Assembly: GCA_001580565.1 (NCBI GenBank)
Contig: LRBF01000284.1
Location: forward strand, 1 to 64,000
Source: Caballeronia megalochromosomata
GTDB taxonomy: Bacteria > Pseudomonadota > Gammaproteobacteria > Burkholderiales > Burkholderiaceae
Direction of reading: 5' to 3'
DNA length: 64,000 bases
Below the pieces are notes generated by a model. The model had not been told where the DNA came from. It saw only the letters and a list, made by a program, of their open reading frames with translations, and did no database searches. Positions 52,451 through 61,647 of the stretch are shown piece after piece. The translations under genes were made by a program, and so were the position numbers. Position 1 is the first letter of the stretch, and each line of letters begins with the position of its first letter.

Positions 52451-53953
52451 TCAGGCGGCCTTCGCCGTCGGCAGCTTCGACACGAGCCGCAGCGACACCG
52501 TGAGACCTTCGAGCTGGTAATGCGGGCGCAGGAAGAACTTCGACGTGTAGTAGCCCGGATTGCCCGCCACTTCCTCCACCACGACCTGTGCGTCGGCGAG
52601 CGGCTTGCGCGCCTTGGTGTCGTCGGAGGAGTGAGTGGGGTCGCCATCGACGTACTGGAGAATCCAGTTCTGCAGCCAGCGCTCCATGTCGTCGCGCTCC
52701 CTGAACGAGCCGAGCTTGTCGCGCACGATGCACTTCAGGTAGTGCGCGAAGCGGCAGCACGCGAACAGATACGGCAGGCGCGCCGCGAGATTCGCGTTCG
52801 CGGTGGCGTCCGCGTCTTCGTATTCAGCCGGCTTGTGCAGCGACTGCGCGCCGATGAACGCCGCGAAGTCCGAGTTCTTCTTGTGCACGAGCGGCATGAA
52901 GCCGTTTTTGGCGAGCTCGGCCTCGCGCCGGTCGCTGATCGCGATCTCGGTCGGGCATTTCATGTCGACGCCGCCATCGTCCGTGGGGAACGCGTGCACG
53001 GGCAGCCCCTCGACCGCGCCGCCCGACTCGACGCCGCGAATGCGCGAACACCAGCCGGACATCTTGAACGAGCGCGTGATGTTCGCCGCCATCGCGTACG
53101 AGGCGTTCGCCCACGCGTACTTGCTGCTGTTCGCGCCGGTCGTGTCTTCCTCGAAATCGAACGCCTCGACCGGGTCGCTCTTCGCGCCGTAGGGCGCGCG
53201 CGCGAGAAAGCGCGGCATCGCGAGGCCGATGTAGCGCGAGTCCTCGGACTCACGCAGCGAACGCCAGGCCGCATGCTCGGGCGTCTGGAAGATCTTGGTC
53301 AGATCGCGCGGATTGGCGAGTTCCTGCCACGACTCCATCAGGAGCGCGGCCGGGTCCGCGCCCGCGATGAACGGCGCGTGCGCCGCCGCCGCGATCTTCG
53401 CGATCTGCGTGAGCAGGTCGACATCCGGGCCGCTGTGATCGAAGTAGTAATCCGCGACCAGCGCGCCGTAGGGCTCGCCACCGAACTGGCCGTACTCCTC
53501 TTCGTAGAGCTTCTTGAAGAGCGGGCTCTGGTCCCACGCGACACCGCGATACTTCTTCAGCGTCTTGTGCAGTTCCGCCTTGGACATGTTCAGCACGCGG
53601 ATCTTCAGGGACTCGTCCGTCTCCGTGTTGTTGACGAGGTAGTGCAGGCCGCGCCACGCGCTCTCGACCTGCTGGAACGGCTCGCTATGCAGGATCAGGT
53701 TGATCTGGCCGGTGAGCGCCTGGTCGATCTGCGCGATCAGCGCCTCGACGGTCGCGAGGACATCGCCGGAAATCACGCCGGTGTCGCGCAACGCCTGCTC
53801 GGCGAGCGTGCGCACCGCGTTCTCGACGGCGTCGCGGGCGCGGTCGGACTTCGGCTTGAATTCCTTTTGCAGCAGCGCGGAGAAATCGTCGAGTCCGGGC
53901 GCCGCTTCCATTTCGGTTGCGGGGGTCTGTTGCTGGATGCTGAGATCGTTCAT
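52451..53953 (-). CDS. tssC: T6SS sheath protein TssC
   Basis: 500 aa. Landmarks: RDTGVISGDVLATVEALIAQID, WRGLHYLVNNT, FDEED-type loop and the C-terminal EVAGNPGYYTSKFFLRPHYQ. TssB and TssC together form the contractile sheath. It lies 4 nt downstream of tssB. Confidence 0.97.
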   Translation of the reverse strand: MNDLSIQQQTPATEMEAAPGLDDFSALLQKEFKPKSDRARDAVENAVRTLAEQALRDTGVISGDVLATVEALIAQIDQALTGQINLILHSEPFQQVESAWRGLHYLVNNTETDESLKIRVLNMSKAELHKTLKKYRGVAWDQSPLFKKLYEEEYGQFGGEPYGALVADYYFDHSGPDVDLLTQIAKIAAAAHAPFIAGADPAALLMESWQELANPRDLTKIFQTPEHAAWRSLRESEDSRYIGLAMPRFLARAPYGAKSDPVEAFDFEEDTTGANSSKYAWANASYAMAANITRSFKMSGWCSRIRGVESGGAVEGLPVHAFPTDDGGVDMKCPTEIAISDRREAELAKNGFMPLVHKKNSDFAAFIGAQSLHKPAEYEDADATANANLAARLPYLFACCRFAHYLKCIVRDKLGSFRERDDMERWLQNWILQYVDGDPTHSSDDTKARKPLADAQVVVEEVAGNPGYYTSKFFLRPHYQLEGLTVSLRLVSKLPTAKAA

Positions 53954-53957
53954 CGCG

Positions 53958-54485
53958 TCATGCTCCGGTGGTGGGCGTGGCTTCGTCGTCGGTCGGACGG
54001 GGCTGCACGGCGAGCGCCTTCATGAGCGCGGGTTCTTCCAGCAGCCGGGCGATCAGCGCTTCGGCGCCGGTCTTGCCGTCCATGTAGGTCAGCAGGTTGG
54101 CGAGCTGCGTGCGCGCTTCCAGCAGTTGCCGCAGCGGCTCGACCTTGCGCGCGATCGCGGCGGGCGTGAAGTCGTCCATGCTTTCGAAGGTGAGATCGAC
54201 CGCGACGTTGCCATCGCCCGTCAGCGTATTGGGCACCTGCACCGCGACGCGCGGCTTCATCGACTTGAGACGCTCGTCGAAGTTGTCCACGTCGATCTCG
54301 AGGAACTTCCGTTCCGCGGGGCTCGCGAGCGGCTCGGCGGGTTGTCCCGAGAGATCCGCGAGCACGCCCATCACGAAGGGCAGATTGACCTTCTTTTCCG
54401 AGCCGTAGATTTCGACGTCGTACTCGATCTGCACGCGCGGTGCACGATTGCGCGCGATGAATTTCTGACTGCTTTCCTTTGCCAC
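53958..54485 (-). CDS. tssB: T6SS sheath protein TssB
   Basis: 175 aa. Opening SSQKFIARNRAPRVQIEYDV and VNLPFVMGVLADLSG are the standard TssB landmarks. It binds TssC to form the sheath and carries the ClpV-contact region. Confidence 0.97.
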   Translation of the reverse strand: MAKESSQKFIARNRAPRVQIEYDVEIYGSEKKVNLPFVMGVLADLSGQPAEPLASPAERKFLEIDVDNFDERLKSMKPRVAVQVPNTLTGDGNVAVDLTFESMDDFTPAAIARKVEPLRQLLEARTQLANLLTYMDGKTGAEALIARLLEEPALMKALAVQPRPTDDEATPTTGA

Positions 54486-54512
54486 GATGTCCGCTCCTTT
54501 GGCTGAGACGGG

Positions 54513-55589
54513 TCAGACGACGCCGCCCAGATGCCTGAATTGATGCGCGCCGTCCGGCGCGACGTCCTCGATGATTTCGATGAAACTCTTGCCGACCAGC
54601 CTCCGTGCCCGCTGCAGCAGCACCGGCAGCGGACTCGACGGCTCACATTCGTCGTAATAGGCGCAGATCGCATCGAGCGCGTCGCACACGTCGCGCGCGC
54701 TCGCGATGCGCCGGGGCGTGGCGGGTCCCGCAACGGCGGCGCCATGTGCCGCCGTCGCGAAACCCGCGCCCTCTTCACCGCTGTCGATCTCCATCGCACT
54801 GCCCCGTTTCCCCGTATCCGGATCCAGCACCGCGACCCGCGCCGCCACGCACTCCCCGATGCGCGCAAGCGGCCTTGCGAGCGGGCCGAAATCGAGCGCG
54901 CGCGCCGGTCCCACGTGCCCGGTCAACAGCGTCTCGATCCGCGCGAGCGAGACCTGCGCCGACGACAGCGCCTCGCCCATCGCCCGCCCCGCTTCGACAC
55001 CCGCTTGCGCGAACGCCGCATCGATGGCTGCGTGCGTCGGCATCTCGTCGCCATCGGCCGCCGGCGTCTCGCCCGCCAGTACCTCGAGATCGCGCAGCGC
55101 GAAACCGCGCTGGCCACGCGGCGCGACGAAGGGCACGTCGCGCAGCTCGCCCGCGAGCCCCGCGCCATCGACGAGCGCCGACAGCGCATTGACCCGCGCG
55201 GTCGGATCATCGCCGTCGCTCGCATCCAGTTGCGGATGCACGCACGACCAGTGCTGCGCGAGCAGCCCTTCGATCAGCGCAAGGCCGCACGCCAGCCCGG
55301 CGAAGCCCTCGCGGACCATGCTCGCCCGCGTGAAAGGCACCGCCACCCGCAGATCGCGCGTGCGTTCGAGCAGGGTCGTCGAAAGCGCATGAGCGAGCGT
55401 CCAGTCAGGCGGCGTCGCGGCGATCACCGTGCCGCCGTACTGGGCGTCGGGCTTGCCCGCGATCGCCTGTTCCAGCGCCCGAAACTCGGGGCTGTACTCT
55501 TCGTCCTCGCCGCACGGAGAATCCGGTGCGAGATCGGTAAGCCAGGCTGCGATTTCTGCGAGGTTCATGGCGATGTCCGCGAGGTGCAT
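54513..55589 (-). CDS. tssA: T6SS assembly protein TssA
   Basis: 358 aa. The N-terminal ImpA_N domain (SPCGEDEEYSPEFRALEQA, LRVAVPFTRAS) and the C-terminal SPLPVLLQRARRLVGKSFIEII identify a TssA. Two start codons are possible (55589, or the Met eight codons in at 55568); neither has a strong Shine-Dalgarno. TssA coordinates sheath and tube polymerisation. It lies 75 nt downstream of hcp. Confidence 0.92.
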   Translation of the reverse strand: MHLADIAMNLAEIAAWLTDLAPDSPCGEDEEYSPEFRALEQAIAGKPDAQYGGTVIAATPPDWTLAHALSTTLLERTRDLRVAVPFTRASMVREGFAGLACGLALIEGLLAQHWSCVHPQLDASDGDDPTARVNALSALVDGAGLAGELRDVPFVAPRGQRGFALRDLEVLAGETPAADGDEMPTHAAIDAAFAQAGVEAGRAMGEALSSAQVSLARIETLLTGHVGPARALDFGPLARPLARIGECVAARVAVLDPDTGKRGSAMEIDSGEEGAGFATAAHGAAVAGPATPRRIASARDVCDALDAICAYYDECEPSSPLPVLLQRARRLVGKSFIEIIEDVAPDGAHQFRHLGGVV

Positions 55590-55664
55590 GGAAGGGAAGG
55601 CGGCTTAGCGCGTCCTGGTCGGCGACGATGAGCTCGAACTGGCGTTCGCGCCGGTGCCGGAGTC

Positions 55665-56150
55665 TCACGTCGCCGTGTTTTTGGGGATGTTCCACTTGCC
55701 GGTCACCACGCCGCCCTTCTTCGCGCCGTTGTTGTCCTGCGGCTGATACTCCATGTTGAATTGCGCGAAGTTCAGCGTGACGTTCTCGGCAATCTGGTCC
55801 CCGCCGCCCGAGCCCACCGAATGGCTGCTGATGAGCACTTCCTTGAGCGTGATCTTCAGATACTCGACCGGCTCGTTGCCGCCGGCCTTGCGCAGCGTGA
55901 GTACGGCCTCCGGCATGTGCACGCCCTGGCAGCAGGACTGCACGATCGTGGGCGAGCTCTTGTCGACGTATTTGCTGATCGAGAGGTCCTGCACCGACGC
56001 GGTCCCGGTGCCGCCGCCCGTTCCGGTGTGCGTGGTGCCCGTCTGCGAGCATCCCCACGACCAGCTCAGAATCTCGATCTCGTCGGTGTGGCCCGCCGCC
56101 AGTGATTCACCCTTGATGTCGCCCAGCTTGAGGAACATATCTACGGCCAT
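55665..56150 (-). CDS. hcp: T6SS tube protein Hcp (TssD)
   Basis: 161 aa from the ATG at 56150 with GGAG 7 nt upstream. MAVDMFLKLGDIKGES and the Gly-rich loop around TGTGGGTGTAS are typical, and the C-terminal strands (VTLNFAQFNMEYQPQ) match the Hcp fold. Hcp stacks into the inner tube. It is the first gene of the minus-strand operon, so the operon promoter lies in 56151-56313. Confidence 0.97.
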   Translation of the reverse strand: MAVDMFLKLGDIKGESLAAGHTDEIEILSWSWGCSQTGTTHTGTGGGTGTASVQDLSISKYVDKSSPTIVQSCCQGVHMPEAVLTLRKAGGNEPVEYLKITLKEVLISSHSVGSGGGDQIAENVTLNFAQFNMEYQPQDNNGAKKGGVVTGKWNIPKNTAT

Positions 56151-56281
56151 GTCAGTCTCCAAAAAATGCGCACCTTGCGGCACAGGTCAATTCGCATCGC
56201 GCTGGTGCGCGACGCGTGGTTTGCGGGCTTTATTTGATTACCCGCGTTACTTCGTATTGCTAATCGTTCTCGTTGCTTCGA

Positions 56282-56297
56282 GGCGTCTTTTGACGCC
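56282..56297. terminator. Hairpin between the 82-aa gene and hcp
   Basis: GGCGTC-TTTT-GACGCC is a perfect 6-bp stem upstream of hcp and downstream of the 82-aa gene. No T-tract follows on the minus strand, so it may end that transcript weakly or act in the hcp leader. Confidence 0.4.
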
Positions 56298-56313
56298 ACG
56301 CATCAGCCCGAGG

Positions 56314-56562
56314 TCATGCGCGGACTCGTTCGCCGAGTGCCCTCTGGATCGCCGCCGCCACGGCCGGCATGTCGCCGCGTTCGCAGAGTGCCGCCCAGCC
56401 CGCGAGCGTGTCGTGGTTCACCGCCGGCGTTTCGCAAAGTTGTGCAAATCGTTCGAGCGTTGCCGTCGAACCGGCTATGCTATGAAAACGTTCGCGTCCG
56501 ATGCACGCGTCCAGCATCACTGCCATGCCTGCCTGCCGGGCCCGGTCGAGGAGGGTCTCCAT
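56314..56562 (-). CDS. Small hypothetical protein upstream of hcp
   Basis: 82 aa from the ATG at 56562 (AGGAG 8 nt upstream); a longer frame reaches 56649 without a better start. The protein looks all-helical, with METLLDRARQAGMAV and GWAALCERGDMPAVAAAIQ. No membrane segment. It lies 164 nt upstream of hcp on the same strand and is divergent from the sigma gene. Function unknown; a T6SS accessory role is only a guess. Confidence 0.6.
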   Translation of the reverse strand: METLLDRARQAGMAVMLDACIGRERFHSIAGSTATLERFAQLCETPAVNHDTLAGWAALCERGDMPAVAAAIQRALGERVRA

Positions 56563-56730
56563 GATCTGTCTCCTATTCGGTGGTTCGAGCGCGCCTCGTT
56601 GCGCGATCAGTGACCCGAAAACAGCCTGCCTCGCCTGCTTATTCCGCAAAAAAACTCGAAAAATTCGTGGAATAGATTCGACTCTGGAGTGTTGTCAATC
56701 ATGAGTGCGCCCATTTCAGGAACTGCTCCG

Positions 56731-57264
56731 ATGAACGACGACGACCTGTCGACCGTCCTGCCGACGCTGCTGCCGAGGCTCTGGCGTTTTGCGCTGCGGC
56801 TCACGCAGAATCCGCACGACGCCGAAGATCTCGTGCAGCGCGCCTGCGTGCGGGCGCTCGAACGGCGCAATCAGCTTCAGCCGGGCACGTCGGCGCTCAG
56901 TTGGCTGTTTTCGATCGTGCATTCGACGTGGATGAACGAATTGCGCGCCCGTTCGATTCGCAATCGCGGCAGCATGGACTGGCAGGACGAGGAAATCGAA
57001 TCGTTCGCCGATCCTGCGGCGCACAATCCGGAGCTCGATTTGTTGCATCGCCAGGTGATTGACGCTGTCGAGGCATTGCCCGAAGCGCAGCGTGTGGTCA
57101 TGGTGCTGGTGGCGATCGAAGGTCTCAGCTATCGCGAAGCGGCCGAAGTGCTCGACGTGCCGATCGGCACGATCATGAGCCGGCTGTCGCGCGCGCGGCT
57201 GACGATCGGACAGAAGTTCAGCGTGCAGTCGCCGGCCGCGGCAAGAAAAGGAGAATCCTTATGA
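56731..57264 (+). CDS. ECF-type RNA polymerase sigma factor
   Basis: 177 aa from the ATG at 56731, with AGGAA 8 nt upstream; an in-frame ATG at 56701 is an alternative. Region 2 (AEDLVQRACVRALER, SWLFSIVHSTWMNELR) and region 4 (GLSYREAAEVLDVPIGTIMSRLSRAR) are clear. Target promoters unknown. The last codons overlap the anti-sigma gene, so the two are coupled. Confidence 0.9.
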   Translation: MNDDDLSTVLPTLLPRLWRFALRLTQNPHDAEDLVQRACVRALERRNQLQPGTSALSWLFSIVHSTWMNELRARSIRNRGSMDWQDEEIESFADPAAHNPELDLLHRQVIDAVEALPEAQRVVMVLVAIEGLSYREAAEVLDVPIGTIMSRLSRARLTIGQKFSVQSPAAARKGESL

Positions 57265-58094
57265 TGAATGTCGATGACACACTGCTGATGGCCTTTGTCG
57301 ACGGAGAGCTTTCGCCCGAACAGCGCGCGGAAGTCGAGGCGGCGATCTCGCACTCCGACGAACTGGCCGCACGGGCCGCGGCATTGCAGGCGTCGGTCCT
57401 GCCCTACCGCGCGGCTTACGACCGGCAGTCGGTGCCGCCGGTGCCCGAGAGCCTGACGCGGCGTATCGAGGAACTCGTGAGCGTCAGCGCGCCGCAAGAG
57501 CGCGGCGCGCGGCGCGGCGGCCGCCGTTTTCCGATGCAATGGGCGGCCGCGGCTTTCGTCGCGGGTGCGATCTGCTCGGGCGTGCTCACCGGTTATCTCG
57601 GTGGCTTCAATCCGTTGAAGCGCGGCGCCGATCCGTGGGTGCAGAGCGTGGCGGACTATCAGGTGCTGTACGGACGCGACACGGTCGCCAATCTCCGTGA
57701 CGACAAGACCACTACGGAGCAGGTGCTGGCCGATATCCATCAGCGCGACGGCATGCCGATCGATGTGCCCGACCTGCGTCAGGTGGGCCTGAAGTTCAAG
57801 CGCGTGCAGCGTCTGAATTATCACGACCGTCCGCTCATCCAGATGGTGTATCTGCCCGAGCGCGGCGATCCGGTCGCGCTATGCGTGATCGAGGAAAACG
57901 AGGGCGATGCGCCTGTGCGGTCGAGTCAGGTCGGCGAAATGAAGACGGTCACGTGGCGCGCGAACCGGCTCGCTTATGTGCTGCTCGCCAAATCGCCTTC
58001 GCTCGACTTGCAGGCCATCGGTAACAGCATCGCCGGGGGGAAGACCGCGCCGCTTTACAGCAGCGGCAATGGGGACGAGGCGCGGGATAGTTAG
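57261..58094 (+). CDS. Anti-sigma factor (membrane)
   Basis: 277 aa. The N-terminal cytoplasmic part (MAFVDGELSPEQRAEVEAAI) is the typical zinc-less anti-sigma opening. One membrane helix lies at about 93-115 (AFVAGAICSGVLTGYLGG), and the C-terminal 150 residues would be periplasmic. AGGAG precedes the ATG. It should hold the sigma factor until a periplasmic signal arrives. Confidence 0.88.
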   Translation: MMNVDDTLLMAFVDGELSPEQRAEVEAAISHSDELAARAAALQASVLPYRAAYDRQSVPPVPESLTRRIEELVSVSAPQERGARRGGRRFPMQWAAAAFVAGAICSGVLTGYLGGFNPLKRGADPWVQSVADYQVLYGRDTVANLRDDKTTTEQVLADIHQRDGMPIDVPDLRQVGLKFKRVQRLNYHDRPLIQMVYLPERGDPVALCVIEENEGDAPVRSSQVGEMKTVTWRANRLAYVLLAKSPSLDLQAIGNSIAGGKTAPLYSSGNGDEARDS

Positions 58095-58113
58095 GCGGGT
58101 GTCGTCCGCAAAT

Positions 58114-58146
58114 GAAAAAAGCCCCGTCAGCGGTCTGATCGGGGCT
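58114..58146 (-). terminator. Rho-independent terminator of the His-rich peptide gene
   Basis: On the minus strand AGCCCCG/CGGGGCT (58120-58126, 58140-58146) encloses a TCAG/CTGA extension and is followed by six T residues (the A-run at 58115-58120 on the plus strand). It sits about 25 nt past the 46-aa gene. Confidence 0.85.
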
Positions 58147-58170
58147 CCGTCCTTCAACAGCAGAACGCAC

Positions 58171-58311
58171 TTACTTGCAGTGGCGTTCCCAGTGATGATG
58201 CACGCGCACCTTGTGGCAAACCTCATGATGATGATGCGAGTCAGCAAAAGCCGGTGCGACGGAAAAAAATGCCATGCCAGCGGCCAATACGGCAAGAACA
58301 GCCTTTTTCAT
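58171..58311 (-). CDS. Small secreted His-rich peptide
   Basis: 46 aa from the ATG at 58311. Residues 1-23 form a clear signal peptide (KKAVLAVLAAGMAFFSVAPAFA). The 23-residue mature part begins DSHHHHEVCHKVRVHHHW and has two Cys and nine His. It may bind a metal such as copper or zinc in the periplasm, or be a structural peptide. No strong Shine-Dalgarno is seen, but a strong terminator follows the gene. Confidence 0.6.
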   Translation of the reverse strand: MKKAVLAVLAAGMAFFSVAPAFADSHHHHEVCHKVRVHHHWERHCK

Positions 58312-58489
58312 GAGTTTCGTTGTTTTGGAGGTGGAAGAGGGGAAATCGTAACAGTCTGAGTTTACGAGTACCTTTTCGAAACAGATCCGCCTGACAACGA
58401 ACGCGCTCGATAACGTCGGTGCGATCGCCGACGTCACCCCGAATGCCCTAAGATCAGCCACAACCGGACACCCGAGGAGGCCGATCGCC

Positions 58490-59452
58490 GTGAGATTCGC
58501 TGCTGCCATCGCGTTCGTTCTTGCGCTCCTTGCCACGCCGACTTTCGCCGCCAACGTCGGCTTCGAGGAAGTCAGGATCGCAAACGGCACGGAACCGCCG
58601 CTGACGGTCGGAATCTGGTATCGCACCGACGCGCCTGTGACCGGGCAGACGCTCGCGCGCAACGCGCCAGTCGCGGGGAACGGGCTTTCGCTGATCGTGA
58701 TGTCGCACGGTGGCGGCGGCTGGTACGACAGCCACGCCGACACGGCGATCGCCCTGGCTCGTGCGGGATTCGTGGCGGCGGCGGTCAGCCACGCCGGTGA
58801 CACCTTCGACGACCAGACGCACGTGCTGGAGTTATGGCGCCGCCCGATGCAGCTTCGCCGTCTGATCGATTACATGCTCACGGAATGGCCCGGCCACGCG
58901 CAGCTCGACCGTGCGCGCATCGGCGCATTCGGCTTCTCCAACGGCGGTTTCACCGTGCTCGTCGCCGCCGGTGGCGTGCCGCACCTGTCCGCGATCGCTC
59001 CTTATTGCCGCGCGCATCCGGATCACGACCTGTGCCAGGCGCTTTCGCATGCCGGGGTCGATCCCGGCCGTATCGCGGACGTGCCCGCCAGCGCCTGGGT
59101 CGCGGACACCCGTATCAGGGCGGCGGTCATCGCGGCGCCGGCTTTCGGGTTCACCTTCGGACCCGAGGGACTGAGCGGCGTGCGCATCCCGTTCCAGCTC
59201 TGGCGCGCAGCCGACGATCATCATCAGCCGCATCCCTGGTATGACGAAGCGGTGCGCGCGAACCTGCCGCGCCCGCCGGAATTTCACGTCATCGCGAACG
59301 CGGGACATTACGACTTCCTGCCGCCCTGCAATGCGCACATGACCCGCGCGACGCCCGCCCTCTGCACCAGTGCGCCGGGCTTCGACCGGCCGGCGTTTCA
59401 CGAACGCTTCAACGCGGAGGTCGTGCGTTTCTTCGACGCAAAACTGCGATAA
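58490..59452 (+). CDS. Secreted alpha/beta hydrolase (dienelactone-hydrolase-like)
   Basis: 320 aa from GTG 58490 with GAGGAGG upstream. A signal peptide ends near residue 20 (ATPTFA). The hydrolase core has VMSHGGGGWYDS, nucleophile elbow GFSNGG, and NAGHYDF with the late histidine. Such proteins are annotated as lipoprotein-signal or platelet-activating-factor-acetylhydrolase-like esterases. It converges with the IclR gene. Substrate unknown. Confidence 0.85.
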   Translation: MRFAAAIAFVLALLATPTFAANVGFEEVRIANGTEPPLTVGIWYRTDAPVTGQTLARNAPVAGNGLSLIVMSHGGGGWYDSHADTAIALARAGFVAAAVSHAGDTFDDQTHVLELWRRPMQLRRLIDYMLTEWPGHAQLDRARIGAFGFSNGGFTVLVAAGGVPHLSAIAPYCRAHPDHDLCQALSHAGVDPGRIADVPASAWVADTRIRAAVIAAPAFGFTFGPEGLSGVRIPFQLWRAADDHHQPHPWYDEAVRANLPRPPEFHVIANAGHYDFLPPCNAHMTRATPALCTSAPGFDRPAFHERFNAEVVRFFDAKLR

Positions 59453-59464
59453 GCAGCGGGTGCG

Positions 59465-60214
59465 CTATCTCTGCGACAGCGCCCGGGCAGACTGCAGCAG
59501 GTCGTCGAGCATCGCCTGCCGGCGTTGCGGATCGGTATCGCGGCCCGTCATGAAGCACAGCGCAGCGATCGGCATGCCGGCACGATCGCGCACGGGCGCC
59601 GCCATGCAAAGGCGGAACGCATTCGACAATCCTTCGGTGCAGCAGTAACCCTGGTCCTTCGCGGCCTGGACATCGCGCATGAATTCATCGAAGTCGATAT
59701 GCACGCCGTTGTCGAGCGTGAAGTCCTCGCCCGGAATCAAGGCGCGGACTTCGTCGGCGTTCATGTGACCGAGCAGGAGACGCCCCGTCGCGGTCCACGG
59801 AATCGGCACTCTCACGCCGATGTCCGAGCTGATGTTGAACGGGCGCGCGCTGTTCTCGGACAGCACCACGGTGTACTTGTTGCCCTCCAGCATGCACAAC
59901 TGGGTGGTTTCGTCATACTTGCGCACCAGCGCGAGAATCGACTGATGCGCGCGGCTGATCAGGTCGTTGTGCGTGGCGTAGTCGGAGCCGTAGTAGTGCA
60001 TCTCGCGCCCGAAGAACACGCTTCCGTCAGCCGATGTTTCGAGCCAGCCTTCTTCCGCGAGAATCGCGACCAGTTCGTAGATGCTCGAACGCGGCGCGCC
60101 GGTCGCTTCGATCAACTCGCGCATCGTCATCGGGCGCTGAGCGAGATGCAATTGCCGGAACATGGCGATGACCCGGTCCACGCCTCTCGCTCGCGACGAT
60201 TCTGTAACTGCCAT
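59465..60214 (-). CDS. IclR-family transcriptional regulator
   Basis: 249 aa. The N-terminal winged HTH (about 10-70: IAMFRQLHLAQRPMTMRELIE, GAPRSSIYELVAIL) is followed by the IclR effector domain (about 85-245, with the late VRDRAGMPIAALCF). GGAG lies 8 nt before the ATG. It is the last gene of the amino-acid ABC operon, so it probably regulates its own operon through the inverted repeats upstream of the binding-protein gene. Confidence 0.92.
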   Translation of the reverse strand: MAVTESSRARGVDRVIAMFRQLHLAQRPMTMRELIEATGAPRSSIYELVAILAEEGWLETSADGSVFFGREMHYYGSDYATHNDLISRAHQSILALVRKYDETTQLCMLEGNKYTVVLSENSARPFNISSDIGVRVPIPWTATGRLLLGHMNADEVRALIPGEDFTLDNGVHIDFDEFMRDVQAAKDQGYCCTEGLSNAFRLCMAAPVRDRAGMPIAALCFMTGRDTDPQRRQAMLDDLLQSARALSQR

Positions 60215-60232
60215 GCATTCACTCCGTATGCG

Positions 60233-60985
60233 TCAATGATCGAGCACGCGATGCAGGAACTGCCGGGTGCGCTCGTTCGACGGACTGACGAAGATCTGCT
60301 CCGGGTCGCCCTGCTCCGCGATCACGCCCTTGTCCATGAAGACCACGCGATCCGCGGTCTTGCGCGCGAAGCCCATTTCATGTGTGACGACGACCATCGT
60401 CATGCCGTCGCGTGCGAGTCCGCGCATCACCTCGGTGACTTCGCCGACGAGTTCGGGGTCGAGCGCGGAGGTCGCCTCGTCGAAGAACATGATGCCGGGC
60501 TCGACGGCGAGCGCCCGCGCAATCGCGACGCGCTGCTGCTGTCCGCCGGACAACTGGCTCGGGTAATGCTCGGCACGGTCCGCGAGCCCGACGCGATCGA
60601 GCACGTCCATCGCGCGCTTGCGGGCATCGGCCGGATTCATCTTGCGCGCCTTGATCAGCGCGAGCGTGACATTGCCGAGCGCGGTCTTGTGCGGAAACAG
60701 ATTGAACTGCTGAAACACCATGCCGACGTGGCCGCGAATGTCGCGTGCGCGCTTCGGGTCGTGCAGCGGCACTTCGTTGACCCATACTTCGCCGGAATCC
60801 GTCGTCTCCAGTCCCGCCATGATGCGCAGCACGGTGCTCTTGCCCGAACCCGACGCGCCGATGAGCACGAGCACCTCGCCCGAGCGCACCTCGAGGTTGA
60901 TCTCGTTGAGCACGCGCGTCGCGCCGAATGCTTTACTGACGCCCGAGAGCGAAATGATGGGCTTGGTCTGGCTTTGATTGCTCAC
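60233..60985 (-). CDS. Polar amino-acid ABC transporter, ATPase (GlnQ-like)
   Basis: 250 aa. Walker [11 protein letters not shown]-loop region, signature LSGGQQQR and Walker [14 protein letters not shown] are all present, and the spacing is that of GlnQ/HisP-type ATPases. It powers the two permeases encoded downstream in operon order (61648-61626). The stop lies 18 nt before the IclR start. Confidence 0.95.
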   Translation of the reverse strand: MSNQSQTKPIISLSGVSKAFGATRVLNEINLEVRSGEVLVLIGASGSGKSTVLRIMAGLETTDSGEVWVNEVPLHDPKRARDIRGHVGMVFQQFNLFPHKTALGNVTLALIKARKMNPADARKRAMDVLDRVGLADRAEHYPSQLSGGQQQRVAIARALAVEPGIMFFDEATSALDPELVGEVTEVMRGLARDGMTMVVVTHEMGFARKTADRVVFMDKGVIAEQGDPEQIFVSPSNERTRQFLHRVLDH

Positions 60986-61626
60986 GACAGTCTCCTGCGG
61001 TCATGGTGGCGCACCCATTGCGAAAGCGGGAAGCACACGATGAAATAGATAAGTGCGACGAGTCCGTAGATCTCGACCGGCTTGCCGATGCGATCGACGA
61101 TGGCCTGACCGCCGTGCATCAGCTCGGACATGCCGATCATGCTGACGATGGAGGTGTCCTTGATCAGCGAAAGATACTGGCCGATGAGCGGCGGCAGCAC
61201 GATCCTGCCGGTCTGAGGCAGCACGACGAACGCGAAGGCCTGCGTGCGCGACAAACCGAGAATCTGCGACACCTCCCACTGGCCCTTCGCCACCGACTCG
61301 ATCCCGGAACGGAACACTTCGGCGATGTAGGCGCCCTGGTAGACGCTCAGGCCGATCACGCCGGCGGCGAACACATCGATCGCATAGCCGAAGTACGAGA
61401 CGCCGAAGTAGATGAACATCAGCGTGATCAGGACGGGCGTACCGCGAAAGAGCTCGGTATAGAGCCTCGCGATCCGGTCGGTGCCCCACGGTCCGAACGT
61501 TCGCAACACGGCAGCAAGCAGGCCGATCAGCGTGCCGCCGACGATGGCAGCGAGGGACAGCAGCAGCGTCGTCACGAGACCCTGCAGCAGGATCGACAGA
61601 CTGGTTCTCAGCAATTCAATTGACAT
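60982..61626 (-). CDS. Polar amino-acid ABC transporter, permease
   Basis: 214 aa, about five membrane helices, with the EAA loop around [16 protein letters not shown]. This is the HisM/GlnP-type inner-membrane permease. It overlaps the ATPase gene by 4 nt (ATGA-type coupling) and pairs with the second permease. Confidence 0.93.
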   Translation of the reverse strand: MSIELLRTSLSILLQGLVTTLLLSLAAIVGGTLIGLLAAVLRTFGPWGTDRIARLYTELFRGTPVLITLMFIYFGVSYFGYAIDVFAAGVIGLSVYQGAYIAEVFRSGIESVAKGQWEVSQILGLSRTQAFAFVVLPQTGRIVLPPLIGQYLSLIKDTSIVSMIGMSELMHGGQAIVDRIGKPVEIYGLVALIYFIVCFPLSQWVRHHDRRRLS

Positions 61627-61647
61627 GATCCAACTCCGGTTCGATCA

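Noticed and set aside
56689-56730. Upstream starts of the ECF sigma factor at 56689 or 56701
   Set aside because: The ATG at 56731 has the best-spaced Shine-Dalgarno; the earlier ones remain possible but weaker.
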